Source: Alteromonadaceae bacterium 2753L.S.0a.02
GTDB taxonomy: Bacteria > Pseudomonadota > Gammaproteobacteria > Pseudomonadales > Cellvibrionaceae
Direction: 5' to 3'
DNA length: 64,000 bases
Assembly (NCBI GenBank): GCA_007827375.1
Contig: VISH01000002.1
Location: 1,885,001 to 1,949,000 of the forward strand
The position numbers and the translations under genes are program-made. Numbering within the stretch: the first letter of the stretch is position 1; each line of letters begins with the position of its first letter. A model generated the notes under the pieces. The model ran no database searches. It was not told where the DNA came from and saw only the letters and a program-made list of their open reading frames with translations. Below, one piece after another: positions 8,454 through 29,700 of this stretch.

Positions 8454-9881
8454 TTAAAGTGAGTATCTAATCGACAATTCAATTCTGTCGGTTTTTCGAT
8501 AGTCGTAAAAATAGCTTTCCTTATCCGACGAATTAATACCCGTAATCGCGGCGCCTATTTCTAAGTGGTCGTTGATATCGTAGGTGGTATCTATACGGAA
8601 CATGACCGAATCTTCGTCAATTAGGTAATTTGTCCAAAAAGTCGATATCATTCGGTCGTTATAGAAATCTCTGGATATATATAGAGAAATTTCTGTCGAA
8701 TTTTGTTCATCTTCAAAGACATTCAAAACATGGTTATCGATCGATTCTCGGTAGAGCTCTACGGAGAAGAAGGTTTCCGACAATCCTGAATATTCAATCC
8801 CGAGCATTGCCTGGGTGTAGTCGGAATAGGTCCACCCCTGGATATCTGAGGCGCCACTCTCGATTTGATTGGCTATGTCATTACCGCTACGATTGAACGG
8901 CTTGTCGAGGCTTTTGGCTATGTCATATTTAAAGAGCCACGAACCGGCAATAAAGTTACCAAAGCTACCAAATCGAGTGAATTTTTCGTAAAAGGGCACA
9001 TAGTCTATGGTCTGAAATTCCGGGTCGTAGTTTTTAACCGAAAACACAGCGAAGTCGTCGTAGCTGTTGGCGACAAAAAAACTAAAATCGCCGAGTGCAG
9101 TCGAGAAATATAAACGCGACAGTAATTCTGGATCCTTGAGATTGTCTGGGTTTGTGCTGTTGAGAATATTTACTCCTGCTTTGCGTGCCCTGATGAAAGG
9201 GTCGTAAATTGAGCCTTCAGCACCCAATTCGTGTGCTCGAAACTCGTGTAGGGCGATTAAGTTGTATTCCCAAGATTTCCCATAGAACGTAAGCTTACTT
9301 GAACCAACAGAAAGTCGCGCGTCTTCGACATCTTGTAAGCCCAGTTCCCGATAATCTCTGGAGTTTCCTATATCGCTAATTTGCGCACCTTCGCTTTCTC
9401 CCCAGCTAAAGTATTGTCGACCTAAGCGAAGATTGAACCAATTGGTAGCATCAACATCGAGATAGGCTTCCAGTAGACGCGAATCTGACTCATAGGTGTC
9501 TAGTGTAGCTTGAGTAAATTTGTCGCGACCTTCTAAGCTATAGGCACTGTCGTAGCTGGCGAGACCATCTATCTTAAATTTAATACTTTTTGAAAATCTG
9601 CCATCTACATTTAAATTAAACGCGGTCTGAAATTTCGAAAACTTAAAGTCTTGCGCCTCATAGCGATAGGCCCCGGTTTGCTGAATATATCCTCCAATAG
9701 ATACTTCTGTGGAAGATGCTACCTCAGCCTTATCCTCGCTCGCTTCTATTCCAAGATCATCCAGATCAAATACCGGTGGTCGATTCATTTCAACATTAGC
9801 GTTTGTTTGCGCGAAGGCAAGCGTAGTTTGCCACCCGCACATCAGGGCTAAACAAAGTTGTAGAGAAAGTGTCTTAGCCAT
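8454..9881 (-). CDS. Outer-membrane beta-barrel protein (DUF1302-like) of an RND export set
   Basis: A 475-aa protein with a Sec signal peptide (hydrophobic core to residue ~24, AFA-Q cleavage). An acidic segment follows, then alternating polar/aromatic strands that read as an outer-membrane beta-barrel: repeated FxLxLGRQYFSWG-like strands, and a final strand IELSIRYSL. The barrel resembles DUF1302-family proteins, which often sit beside an outer-membrane lipoprotein-sorting protein and an MMPL/RND protein, exactly the two genes upstream here. The three probably form an envelope-spanning export or lipid-transport route. It lacks the usual terminal Phe. The family assignment is by overall pattern rather than one diagnostic motif. 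Confidence 0.72.
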   Translation of the reverse strand: MAKTLSLQLCLALMCGWQTTLAFAQTNANVEMNRPPVFDLDDLGIEASEDKAEVASSTEVSIGGYIQQTGAYRYEAQDFKFSKFQTAFNLNVDGRFSKSIKFKIDGLASYDSAYSLEGRDKFTQATLDTYESDSRLLEAYLDVDATNWFNLRLGRQYFSWGESEGAQISDIGNSRDYRELGLQDVEDARLSVGSSKLTFYGKSWEYNLIALHEFRAHELGAEGSIYDPFIRARKAGVNILNSTNPDNLKDPELLSRLYFSTALGDFSFFVANSYDDFAVFSVKNYDPEFQTIDYVPFYEKFTRFGSFGNFIAGSWLFKYDIAKSLDKPFNRSGNDIANQIESGASDIQGWTYSDYTQAMLGIEYSGLSETFFSVELYRESIDNHVLNVFEDEQNSTEISLYISRDFYNDRMISTFWTNYLIDEDSVMFRIDTTYDINDHLEIGAAITGINSSDKESYFYDYRKTDRIELSIRYSL

Positions 9882-9888
9882 TACTGAA

Positions 9889-10755
9889 TCAAACGCCTCG
9901 CTTCATTTTTTGCGGAGTAAAGTAAGAGTCGTCCACTTCGTTGTCGTATACAACGTCGTCGAGCCTTATCACCGTCGTATGCTCGACCCGCCCTTGTTTC
10001 GTAGTAGACATTTGGTTGACTTTTGCGGTCCAAATTCCGTCAATTTTCTCAATGTCGCTGGCTTTGAAGTACTTTATCTTTTTGCCTTTTAGCATCCAGA
10101 AGGTTCCCTGTATTTTTACCAGGTTATCTTTTCGAATCCAGATATGAACTTTGCTGTAGCCTGTTTCCTTCCTGACTTTTTCTTCGATGCCTTTTTTGGG
10201 TAATCCTTCGACAACCCAGCAGTCGTGGCCCTCAACGATTTCAGATTTTGCTGCGAAGGTGTAATCCCAGTAGTGACGTTTTGCCGTTTTAATATCGGTA
10301 TAAGTGAAGTCGCTTCCCAGAAAGGCATCCGATTTGTCGGCGGCTGCGAGACGTTTTACCTTTTTCAATGCGGGTAGGTACAGCCATGAATCGTCGTCAA
10401 CATTGTCCTGTTGCCAATCAAAGTTCATATAACTGGTGTCTTTGATGTCATCTGGATATTCAAAGAAATAAATACTTTTCTCGTCTTTCATGTTATCGCC
10501 AAAATCCTTTCGATAGGATTTCATGCGACGAACACGTTTATTACCTTTTTCGTCAATCAACACCATTGTCGAATTGCTAATCTGAGTATTACCGTTGTAT
10601 TTCTCTTCAGATAATTCCATCAAGTCATAGGCACTCTTTTTCTCTAGTTCTGCTAGATTATTCTCGGCAAAACTAGTTGCCGAGATGCACAAGCTAAAGG
10701 TTGCGCTCGTAGCTATTGCTGTAAATTTCAAGGTTCTGTAGAGCCTGTTAAACAT
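9889..10755 (-). CDS. Periplasmic LolA-like outer-membrane lipoprotein-sorting protein
   Basis: A 288-aa protein with a Sec signal peptide ending around residue 30 (SFAENN). The mature domain matches the LolA-like outer-membrane lipoprotein-sorting family: the DLMELSEEKYNG start, the MVLIDEKGNKRVRRMKSYRK strand pair, the DSWLYLPALKKVKRLA segment, the GSDFTYTDI turn and the HDCWVVEG strand are all characteristic. Such proteins present a half-barrel for hydrophobic ligands and usually accompany an MMPL/RND permease. Here it would carry the hydrophobic product between the RND protein (33 bases upstream) and the outer-membrane barrel (7 bases downstream). Confidence 0.83.
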   Translation of the reverse strand: MFNRLYRTLKFTAIATSATFSLCISATSFAENNLAELEKKSAYDLMELSEEKYNGNTQISNSTMVLIDEKGNKRVRRMKSYRKDFGDNMKDEKSIYFFEYPDDIKDTSYMNFDWQQDNVDDDSWLYLPALKKVKRLAAADKSDAFLGSDFTYTDIKTAKRHYWDYTFAAKSEIVEGHDCWVVEGLPKKGIEEKVRKETGYSKVHIWIRKDNLVKIQGTFWMLKGKKIKYFKASDIEKIDGIWTAKVNQMSTTKQGRVEHTTVIRLDDVVYDNEVDDSYFTPQKMKRGV

Positions 10756-10787
10756 AATTTAATCCTCTGCTTAAAACGGGTGGCCAG

Positions 10788-13145
10788 TTATGCTTCCTGG
10801 CCACTTACATCCAATGTTTTTGTTTGTGTTTCGGTAGAAAACTTTCCTCTTGATGGGATAGCCGCGGGTAAAACCACCATGTCGCCTACAAGCGCGAATA
10901 GAATTACTACGACACCGATAAAGCCCATATAAAAATTCGGGACAAAACTGCTAAGCATTAACATGCTAAAGCCAATTACAAGAACGATTGTTGTGGAAAT
11001 AATGGCTGGGCCATTTTGCCGAATTGAGTGCGTTACGGCTGTATCGTGTGACTGACTATTGCGGCGTTGGCTTACATAGCTGGTCATAAAGTGAATGGTG
11101 TCGTCGACCGCGATACCTAAGGTTGTCGCAGCAATAATTAACGTTGCAAAGTCGAGATAGATTCCCATCGCTCCCATAATCGCACCGGCGATCACTATGG
11201 GGAGAACATTCGGAATTAATGACATTAGTCCATACTTGATTGAGCGGAATAAAACGAAAAAACACAATGTGATAATGACAAGTGCAAGGCTGAATGAGGA
11301 ACTCAAACCTTCGAGCACGTAGGTATCCATATTGTTGAACAGAACAGCTCTACCAGATACTTTAATGTTTAAGTCTGAAAAATGCGTAGCGATGTATTTT
11401 TCAAGGTCTTCAACTCTTTGTTTGGTAACTTTAGAGGGTGCAACTTCAAAGAATACTGATACGCGCATACTGCGCCCGTCGAAAGTCATCAGATCGGTAA
11501 GGTCTTCATCAGGGCCGGAGCTGGAATACAGAAGAAGGTATTGACCCACCATGTTGCGTGTTTCAGGAATTGCAAAATAGTCTGGATCGTTGTCGTGCAT
11601 CACCTGATTAATTTTCATCAGATAGTTCAGGATACTATTAGCGCGTCCTGTGCCCTCCAAGCCAGTAACATATTCTTGAAACTCCAGAGCACGTTTTTGA
11701 AATGCCGGTTCCTTAACACCATCAGCTACTCCTGAATCCAGCATGAATTCCAATGACAAAGCGCCTTTATAGGTATCATCAAAGTACTGTAGGCCCTGAC
11801 GAACCGGTGCTTCCTTCTGAAAATTTCTGACGAAATTGGTATCTACTTCCACTTTGGACAACAGGTATAAGGAGGGAATGGTGATTACGGCTGCTGTGAT
11901 TAAGATAGGGGTTCGCATTGCCAGTATTTTTTTAGGCCAATTGTGAATAACACGAGCGACCCAACCGGTCTCGGCCAAACGTGCAGTTTTACGCTTATCC
12001 ACACTGGAGTAGCTGAGGATGGCTGGCAATGTGCTAAGTGAAAAAATAAAGGCAGCAGCAACACCAATGACCATTTCAAAACCGAATTCAACAACCAGAG
12101 CTAATTTACTGGTTGTGAGAGCCAGGAAGCCAAACATAGTGGTGATAAAGGCAAAGAAACACGGTCTCAGATAGGTTTCTATCGCTTTTTGCGCCGCTTC
12201 TTTTGAATCAAGATCTTCATTTTTTCCGCGATAGAAGCCCATCATGACGTGTATCGAGCTACCCAATGCAATTACGGTAAGGATAGTGGGGATAATAATG
12301 TTGAGCATATTCACCGACCAGCCAGTGAATCCCAGAGCACCCATAGATACTACGGACGATATAACCATAATTCCGAATGGTAATACGGTTCCCATCCAGG
12401 TGCGAAACAGTACAAACAGAAATATCAGAACAAAGAGCATCATCAATGGATAGCTAATCGACTGATCCAGTGTCGAGTAGTAAAAAAAACTCTCGCTAAT
12501 AATCGCAGAACCCGAGTAGTGCAGTTTGTACGCGTCACTTTTGTCGAGACCTTCTTTTTGAATAAAGGTACGAAAATCAGCGGCTAGGTCCTTTTTAGCG
12601 TTGTCGGGGCCCGTGTACACTTCTTGTTTAACAACTCGCGCGGAAATGATGGAGTTGTTTAAGTCTTTGGTAAACATCAAGTCGTGAGCGATAGTTTCCT
12701 TCTTAAGGATTGAACGGATGGAATCCAGTTCGCTTTCAGAAAAATCGTAATCTTCTGAATAGGGTATCGCTGTTTCGACATTGAGCATGTCATCATCGTA
12801 GAAAATATATTCGAATTTGTTAATCGAACGTACTTTATTAACGGCGACATGCTCCTCCAGAAAATCAGTGATCTTACGAATCGCCAGTAATGTCTCCTGG
12901 TTGAGAATATCCCCAGAGTCTAGAGTGGACTCAACACCCACTACCAGATAGTCGTCACTGCCAAACTTATCTTTGAGTTCGTTATAATCGAGTAACACTG
13001 GATCGTTTTCGAGAAACCAGATGTCTGTTGAGCTCTCGAAGTATAGATTTTTCAATCCCATTCCAGCAGCCACTACAATAATGAGACTGGAGATAAGGAC
13101 TAAAAGCCTGTATTTAACAACAAATTTTGCCCATAGTTTAATCAT
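10788..13145 (-). CDS. RND-superfamily (MMPL-type) exporter
   Basis: A 785-aa protein with the duplicated RND plan: one N-terminal transmembrane helix (residues ~12-32), a large periplasmic domain, five helices, then a second copy. It contains the VNMLNIIIPTILTVIALGSSIHV and GIAVDDTIHFM helices, where polar residues of proton-driven RND transporters are expected. Its length fits the hydrophobe/sterol-type MMPL family rather than 1000-aa HAE pumps, and no membrane-fusion protein is present. With the LolA-like and outer-membrane proteins it probably exports a lipophilic polyketide. It is 21 bases downstream of the PKS-NRPS stop, so transport is co-expressed with synthesis. Confidence 0.88.
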   Translation of the reverse strand: MIKLWAKFVVKYRLLVLISSLIIVVAAGMGLKNLYFESSTDIWFLENDPVLLDYNELKDKFGSDDYLVVGVESTLDSGDILNQETLLAIRKITDFLEEHVAVNKVRSINKFEYIFYDDDMLNVETAIPYSEDYDFSESELDSIRSILKKETIAHDLMFTKDLNNSIISARVVKQEVYTGPDNAKKDLAADFRTFIQKEGLDKSDAYKLHYSGSAIISESFFYYSTLDQSISYPLMMLFVLIFLFVLFRTWMGTVLPFGIMVISSVVSMGALGFTGWSVNMLNIIIPTILTVIALGSSIHVMMGFYRGKNEDLDSKEAAQKAIETYLRPCFFAFITTMFGFLALTTSKLALVVEFGFEMVIGVAAAFIFSLSTLPAILSYSSVDKRKTARLAETGWVARVIHNWPKKILAMRTPILITAAVITIPSLYLLSKVEVDTNFVRNFQKEAPVRQGLQYFDDTYKGALSLEFMLDSGVADGVKEPAFQKRALEFQEYVTGLEGTGRANSILNYLMKINQVMHDNDPDYFAIPETRNMVGQYLLLYSSSGPDEDLTDLMTFDGRSMRVSVFFEVAPSKVTKQRVEDLEKYIATHFSDLNIKVSGRAVLFNNMDTYVLEGLSSSFSLALVIITLCFFVLFRSIKYGLMSLIPNVLPIVIAGAIMGAMGIYLDFATLIIAATTLGIAVDDTIHFMTSYVSQRRNSQSHDTAVTHSIRQNGPAIISTTIVLVIGFSMLMLSSFVPNFYMGFIGVVVILFALVGDMVVLPAAIPSRGKFSTETQTKTLDVSGQEA

Positions 13146-13166
13146 TGCCTTTTCCCTTGGTTGAAA

Positions 13167-23781
<10,615 letters not shown>

Positions 23782-23792
<11 letters not shown>

Positions 23793-26700
23793 AAGAATTT
23801 TGCTCCATGTTGACATCTGTGAGACTGCCCAGCAGATTGTTCAGTAAAGAATCGACTTCACTGTCGGTTAATTGATTAACGCGTTCTTTTAAGTCGCTTT
23901 CAGACAATGGCGTTTTATTTCTTGATTGTTTCACCGAAATTGTCGTTGCAGAAGATGACCTTGTGTTCTGAGACTTTGTTGCGATTTTGCGACAACTCTC
24001 AGTTCGCTCTGAAACGAGAAATTTTGAAAGCGAAGTCAGTGTTTGATGCTCAAATAATAAGGTAGAAGGAAGTTCACCATAGTGCTCTGAAAGTTTTCGA
24101 GTAATTTCAGTGGCTTTTACCGACTCTAAGCCATACTTATCGAAATTGACTTTGAAACCTAATTCTTGCGGTGACATCGCTAACGCATCGGAAAAAACCT
24201 TCTGTAAGAGTGGCAGTTGAACTTGAAGTAACTGCTCTTCCGTGAACGGTTCATTGGAATTTCGCGCCGCGTTTATTTGCTCATTTGGAGCACCTGTATT
24301 TAAAGGGGGCGAATCTCTAACAGAAATATTGACAATTGTGTCGAAATAACTTTGTACGTCTTTTCCAAAATCATTCAGTAATGCCGCGACCAAGCCCGCA
24401 ACAGATTTGTGCTCCAGCAAGTAGCCGGTTGGAATGTCTTGCGAGAGAACCCTGAGCTCGGTCACTATATTTACGGCTACGACTGATTCAAGGCCCAAGC
24501 GATCAAACGGTGTTTTGGGTGTGATTTCTCCGCGTTCCAAATTCATATGTTTTCGGAACACTTGTAAAACATGATCTGTTAGCAGAGGCTCTATTTCGGT
24601 AGTGATTTGGCGGGTAATCGGAGTTTGTTGGGCAATATTTCGAAATTGAATGCCGCGTAAACTTACGAGTTGTGTGCCATCGTTACCCAATACTTCGGCA
24701 TCACCACTGTTTTCCCCTGTTGATTGTATTCGAATGCGCCCGGCAAGTTCAGATTCCAGGGCGGTTTCGAATAAACTGTTGTTGATGGTAATGCTTTCTA
24801 CAGAAAACGGTAATTTGATTTGTGGATTCTCAGAACGTTGCAGCAGCACGAAACTCTGCAACGTGGCATCTATGAGTAGTGTAAGTTGTGTATGGGGATC
24901 GCTTGGAGCAATGTGATACACACTCTCCGCCAGATGCTCATTGAAACGCGCAGATTCTACGCAGCGGAAAACACGGCGATAAGCAATTTGGTAGGGCTCA
25001 AACAGGGCGTAAAAATGAGTCTTGTCTATCGTCTTCGATTGTACCGAGTCAATACCTGTCAGTATTGTCGCATTCGGAAGTGGTACGGTAGTTACCGTAT
25101 CAATGAGAGTCGAAAGATGCTCTTCTCGATGAGTCTCGCTACCGGTCCACAGTGAACAACTGTATTGCGTATTAGCTCTCGACATATAAGTTGCGAAAAG
25201 AGGCGTATCTTGCTGCACAAACAGGGGTTTTTGCCAGGCCAGTTTTCGTAACTGTAAATGCTTATTATCAACACCTTTTGCCATGGTGCGAGCAATTAGG
25301 CTGATAAACGCGGCACCCGGAAGTAAAGGTTGCCCATTAAAGGTGTGATCTTTAGCAAGTACGTGCTGTTTGCGTATTTTGGTTTTATATTGCAAACCCG
25401 ATTGCATGCTGCTGTTGAAATCCAATACGCAGTCAAGCCCGCCACTGGTAAAATCAGGCGAATGTTTAATTGTTAGCGCGGTATCGTAGCTGCGTCGCCC
25501 TTCATACCAATATTTTTTCTTTGAGAAGGGGTAGGGGGGCAGCCACAGCGCAGTATTATTCAGGGCCGGGTAAACAGCGTGGAAATTGACATCACCACCG
25601 CTTACCCATTGCTGCGCAAGTTGCTCGGGATTGGCTGCGGTAATTTCAGGGCGAGCTGTTGTCTGGGATTCGTCTGAATTTCCGAAATAACAAAACGTGG
25701 GATATTTTTGTTCGTCAACATTTACTGCCGCGAGTTGTTTACCGAGATCCTCCAGTGACTTGGAGACGACAGCAAGGCGGTATGAATGAGCGCTTCGTTT
25801 GTTTTGCAACGAATAAGCCAAGCTCTCGAAGGTGTAGGCATTGTGTTGTGGCAACTGCTGTGTACTGATTTGTTGCAGGAGTTGCTGATATTGCCGCACC
25901 ACCGCTTGCAAGGAGCGTAAAGTGTGTGCGGAAAAGGGAAATACAATGTCATCGTATGCACCACTGTCGCGTGATGATGTTGTTTGGACTTCTTGAATCA
26001 CAATAAATGCATTACTGCCACCGGCTCCGAAGGAGCTAATACCCGCCGTTCTTGGGGCATCATTTGACTGCCAGTGCGTTAGTTTCGTTTGCACCTGGAA
26101 AGGCGAATCGCTGAAATCCAGATTTTGATTCAGCGTGTTCGCATGAAGTGACGGAAATAGGCTGCGACTTTGCATTTGTAACAGTACTTTTGTAAGCGCA
26201 GCTATACCCGAAGCAGCTTCCAGATGCCCAATATTCGATTTCACAGATCCTATAGCGCAGTTAGCGGGTTTGGCGGTGTCTGCGAAGGCACGCTTTAAGC
26301 CCTGTAATTCAATTGGGTCGCCGAGTGGTGTTCCTGTGCCGTGGGCTTCAATGTATGAAATATTTTTCGCAGCCACGCCACTGCTTTGTATTGCTGATTG
26401 AATTAAATTTCCCTGTGCGCGTGGATTTGGAACATTGTAGCCGTTGCTATTGCCACCGTGGTTTAGTGCCCCGCCCTTAATAACACCATATATTTTGTCA
26501 CCATCTGCTTGTGCTTTTGAAACAGGTTTTAAGAGGATTGCACCGACACCTTCGCCAGGCACGTAGCCATCACCACCTTCACCGAAACTTCGGCAGCGGC
26601 CATCGCTGGATAAAAACTGCGAGCCCCCCAGCTGTTGATATTTATAAGGGTGTAATGAAAGATTTACGCCGCCTGCTAGCGCCATATGGCAATCGTTACG

Positions 26701-29700
26701 GCGGAGTGCTTCACACGCTAAGTAAATGGCGGTGAGCGATGATGAACACATGGTATCTACGGCGAGACTCGGGCCTTGCAGTTCGAAGAAATACGACACT
26801 CTGTTTGCGATAGAGCTGTAACTGGATTCAGGCATTTTGGCGCTTTGTTCGGGTACGGTATCTACACCAAACAATTGGTAATGACTCCACATTACGCCTG
26901 TAAAAACGCCGGTCTTGCTTCCCGATAAATTTTCCGGTGTGTAACCCGCGTCCTCAAAGGCATGCCAGCTCGATTCAAGAAATAGGCGCTCTTGCGGGTC
27001 CATGGTAATCGCATCAGCTGGAGATATATTGAAAAACAAGGGGTCGAACTGATCTACCTCGTCGATAAATCCACCCCAGCGGCTATAGGTTTTGCCTTTT
27101 TGGAGCTGTTGACGGTTGCCGTCAAAATAGTGACCTCCATCCCAACGTTCGGTGGGGATCTCACTGATTGCATCTACTCCGTTACACAAGTTGTGATAAA
27201 AGGCCTGTAATGATTCAGCACCTGGGTAGCGACCGGCGATTCCAATAATGGCGATAGCTTCGTTGTTGACATATTTGCTGTCTTGCGCGGATTTTCCTCG
27301 AAGATAATCTCTTCGTGCCAGTGCCGGTTTCTGAGAAATCAGCTTAGTTGTATATTGTTCAGCCGCAATCACAGTACTGCTTGGCTTGGGTACTTCGGTT
27401 AAAGCGGCAACAGCATCGAAGTGGTGTGTAATAAAATAATCGCTCAGCTGCGCAATCGTGTTGTATTCAAAGAATAGCGTTTTTGGTAACTCGCCAAAAT
27501 CTTCGCTGAGTTTTCGCGTAAGGTTTAAGGTCATCACGGAATCAACGCCAAATGTACCAAAGGAGTCCGATTCGGTAATTTTTTCGAAATCCCAGCGGGT
27601 TTCATCGGCGAGCAATTTACGCAAACGTTTGCTAAGGTTTGTTCGTGCCGTGCTTTCTGAGACACTGGGCGATGGCGCTGTTGGTGTAATAGGCGCGGCC
27701 TTGGAATTCGATCCGTTAAGGCTTGCAAGGATTTTTTGCTTGTCGCCAAAACAGACTAATGCCTGCGGGTTGTTTGCCACCAGCGCCTGTTCCAGCGCTT
27801 TAAGGCCGTCTTGCGTAGACAATGGCTGCAAACCAGTACTTGCTTCAATTTGGGAAATGACCTTATCAGAAAGTTGCATCCCGCCAGCTTGCCAATAGGG
27901 CCAGTTGATAGAAATGCTTTTACCGTGACGTTCGCCTTCATTGACACGCGCTTGTCTTTGTTGTGTGAAGTAATCCAAATAAGCATTGGCACAGGCATAA
28001 TCGATTTGCCCGGGATTGCCCAATACAGCGGAAAGGGATGAAAAAACGACGAAGAAATCCAAATTCAACTTAGCCGTAACCGAGTCTAGAATTTCCACAC
28101 CGCGAATTTTAGGACTGAGCACTTGGGAGAATGATTCGCTGGTTTTGTTAACGAGCAACGCATCTCTTGTGAGGCCGGCACTATGAATAAGCCCCTGTAA
28201 TTTGCCAAAACGAGCCAATGTTTTCTCAACCACGTTAGCCATACTCGATTGATTGCTAACGTCCGCTTGGAGATAAAGCGCCTCACTACCAGAGTTGCGC
28301 AGCTCATCAATGAAGCTCTGAATTTGCGGAGTCATTTCAGTGCGACCGGTGAGAATAATATTGGCTCGATATTCTGTGGCCAGATACTGGCATACGAGCT
28401 TTCCTATGCCTCCAGCACCACCGGTGACTAAATAGACACCGTGATTGACCAGGGGTAACGCGTCGCTGTTTGAGCTTGGCTTATCGTCAATACTTTTTAC
28501 GAGTATATCTTTGCCGTCAAAATAGGCTTCGGAGGCCAAAGCCTTGCAAGCGTCACGCTCTAGTTCCAGTGTTATTGCGCGATTAATATCAATAGCTGGT
28601 GCGGTTTCGGAAACCAACAGGCTTGACGCTGAAATATTGGGATATTCCAATGCCAGGGATTTGACAAATCCACTCAAGGCACCACCATATTGGCAAGCGC
28701 ATTGTTGTAGCACTAGTAAACGCAATTTACGACCGTTCAGAGCTTGTGTTAGCGCTTGGAACAACGAAAGCTGATTTTCCAAATAACCAATTTCATTGTT
28801 GTTTTGAGGTTCAACCAGCACCAAATTTAAATCGTCCTGGGACGGACTGCTAAATTCCTCAAAGAGCATTTTCCAGTGTTCAGCTTTATTGAGGTCCAGC
28901 GTATACCGTGAATTGGCATTGCTCGAAAATTCCTGACCGGCCTGCAAAGAGATTCCCTTAAGTTCGAGACTGGATTTTTTTAGATCGAGCAATATTGTGT
29001 TCGCCGCTAAATCAGATCCAGGTATTTCCGGTGGAAGGGTTATTGGCGTCCATTTGGTAGTGAAAATGTGCGGTCCAGTGTTTGCCTCAGGCTGTTTAGA
29101 TCGCGGCGCAGCGATTGTGAACGGAGCTACGGTGAATGCTTCGAGTGATACTAGTGATCGACCTGCACTATCCGTTATGGCAATGTCGTAGCTCATTTGC
29201 TTAGCTTGTAAATCGTCAGTGCGAGTTACGACTACCGCGTTAGCGTGGTCCAGTGCCTCGTGGAAACAAATACTACGCAGTGCTGCAGGTACATATAATT
29301 CTTGTGAAGCATCTGGTAATAATGGCACAACAGCCTGGAACGCTGCATCCAGCAAAGTGCTGTTACGTAAGTATCCTTCTGTCGATTGAAGCGTTTTATC
29401 ACTTAGAAAAGCAATGGCACGATCATTGTCAAATGTTATGTGCGCGACTGAACGGTAGGGTCCACAGTACGTAAAGCCTTTATCGGCTAGGGTGTTATAA
29501 AAATCGTTATGGTTAATGTGATTGGGTAAGTGTGCCCCAATATCGAATTGCTGCCCATTGTTTTCCGTAGATGATTGAGCCTCTAAAATTTCACCAGAGC
29601 AACACAGGATTTCGCCGCCGTCTGTTGTTTTCGCAGAAATAGTAAAACCAATCGTATTGTGTTGTACCTGAAGCTCCAGCTGGGTCTCGACAGGCTCTTG

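Noticed and set aside
23793..23816. Upstream ATG at 23816 as the start of the PKS-NRPS
   Set aside because: No Shine-Dalgarno sequence before it, whereas the ATG at 23792 has GGAG at a workable distance.
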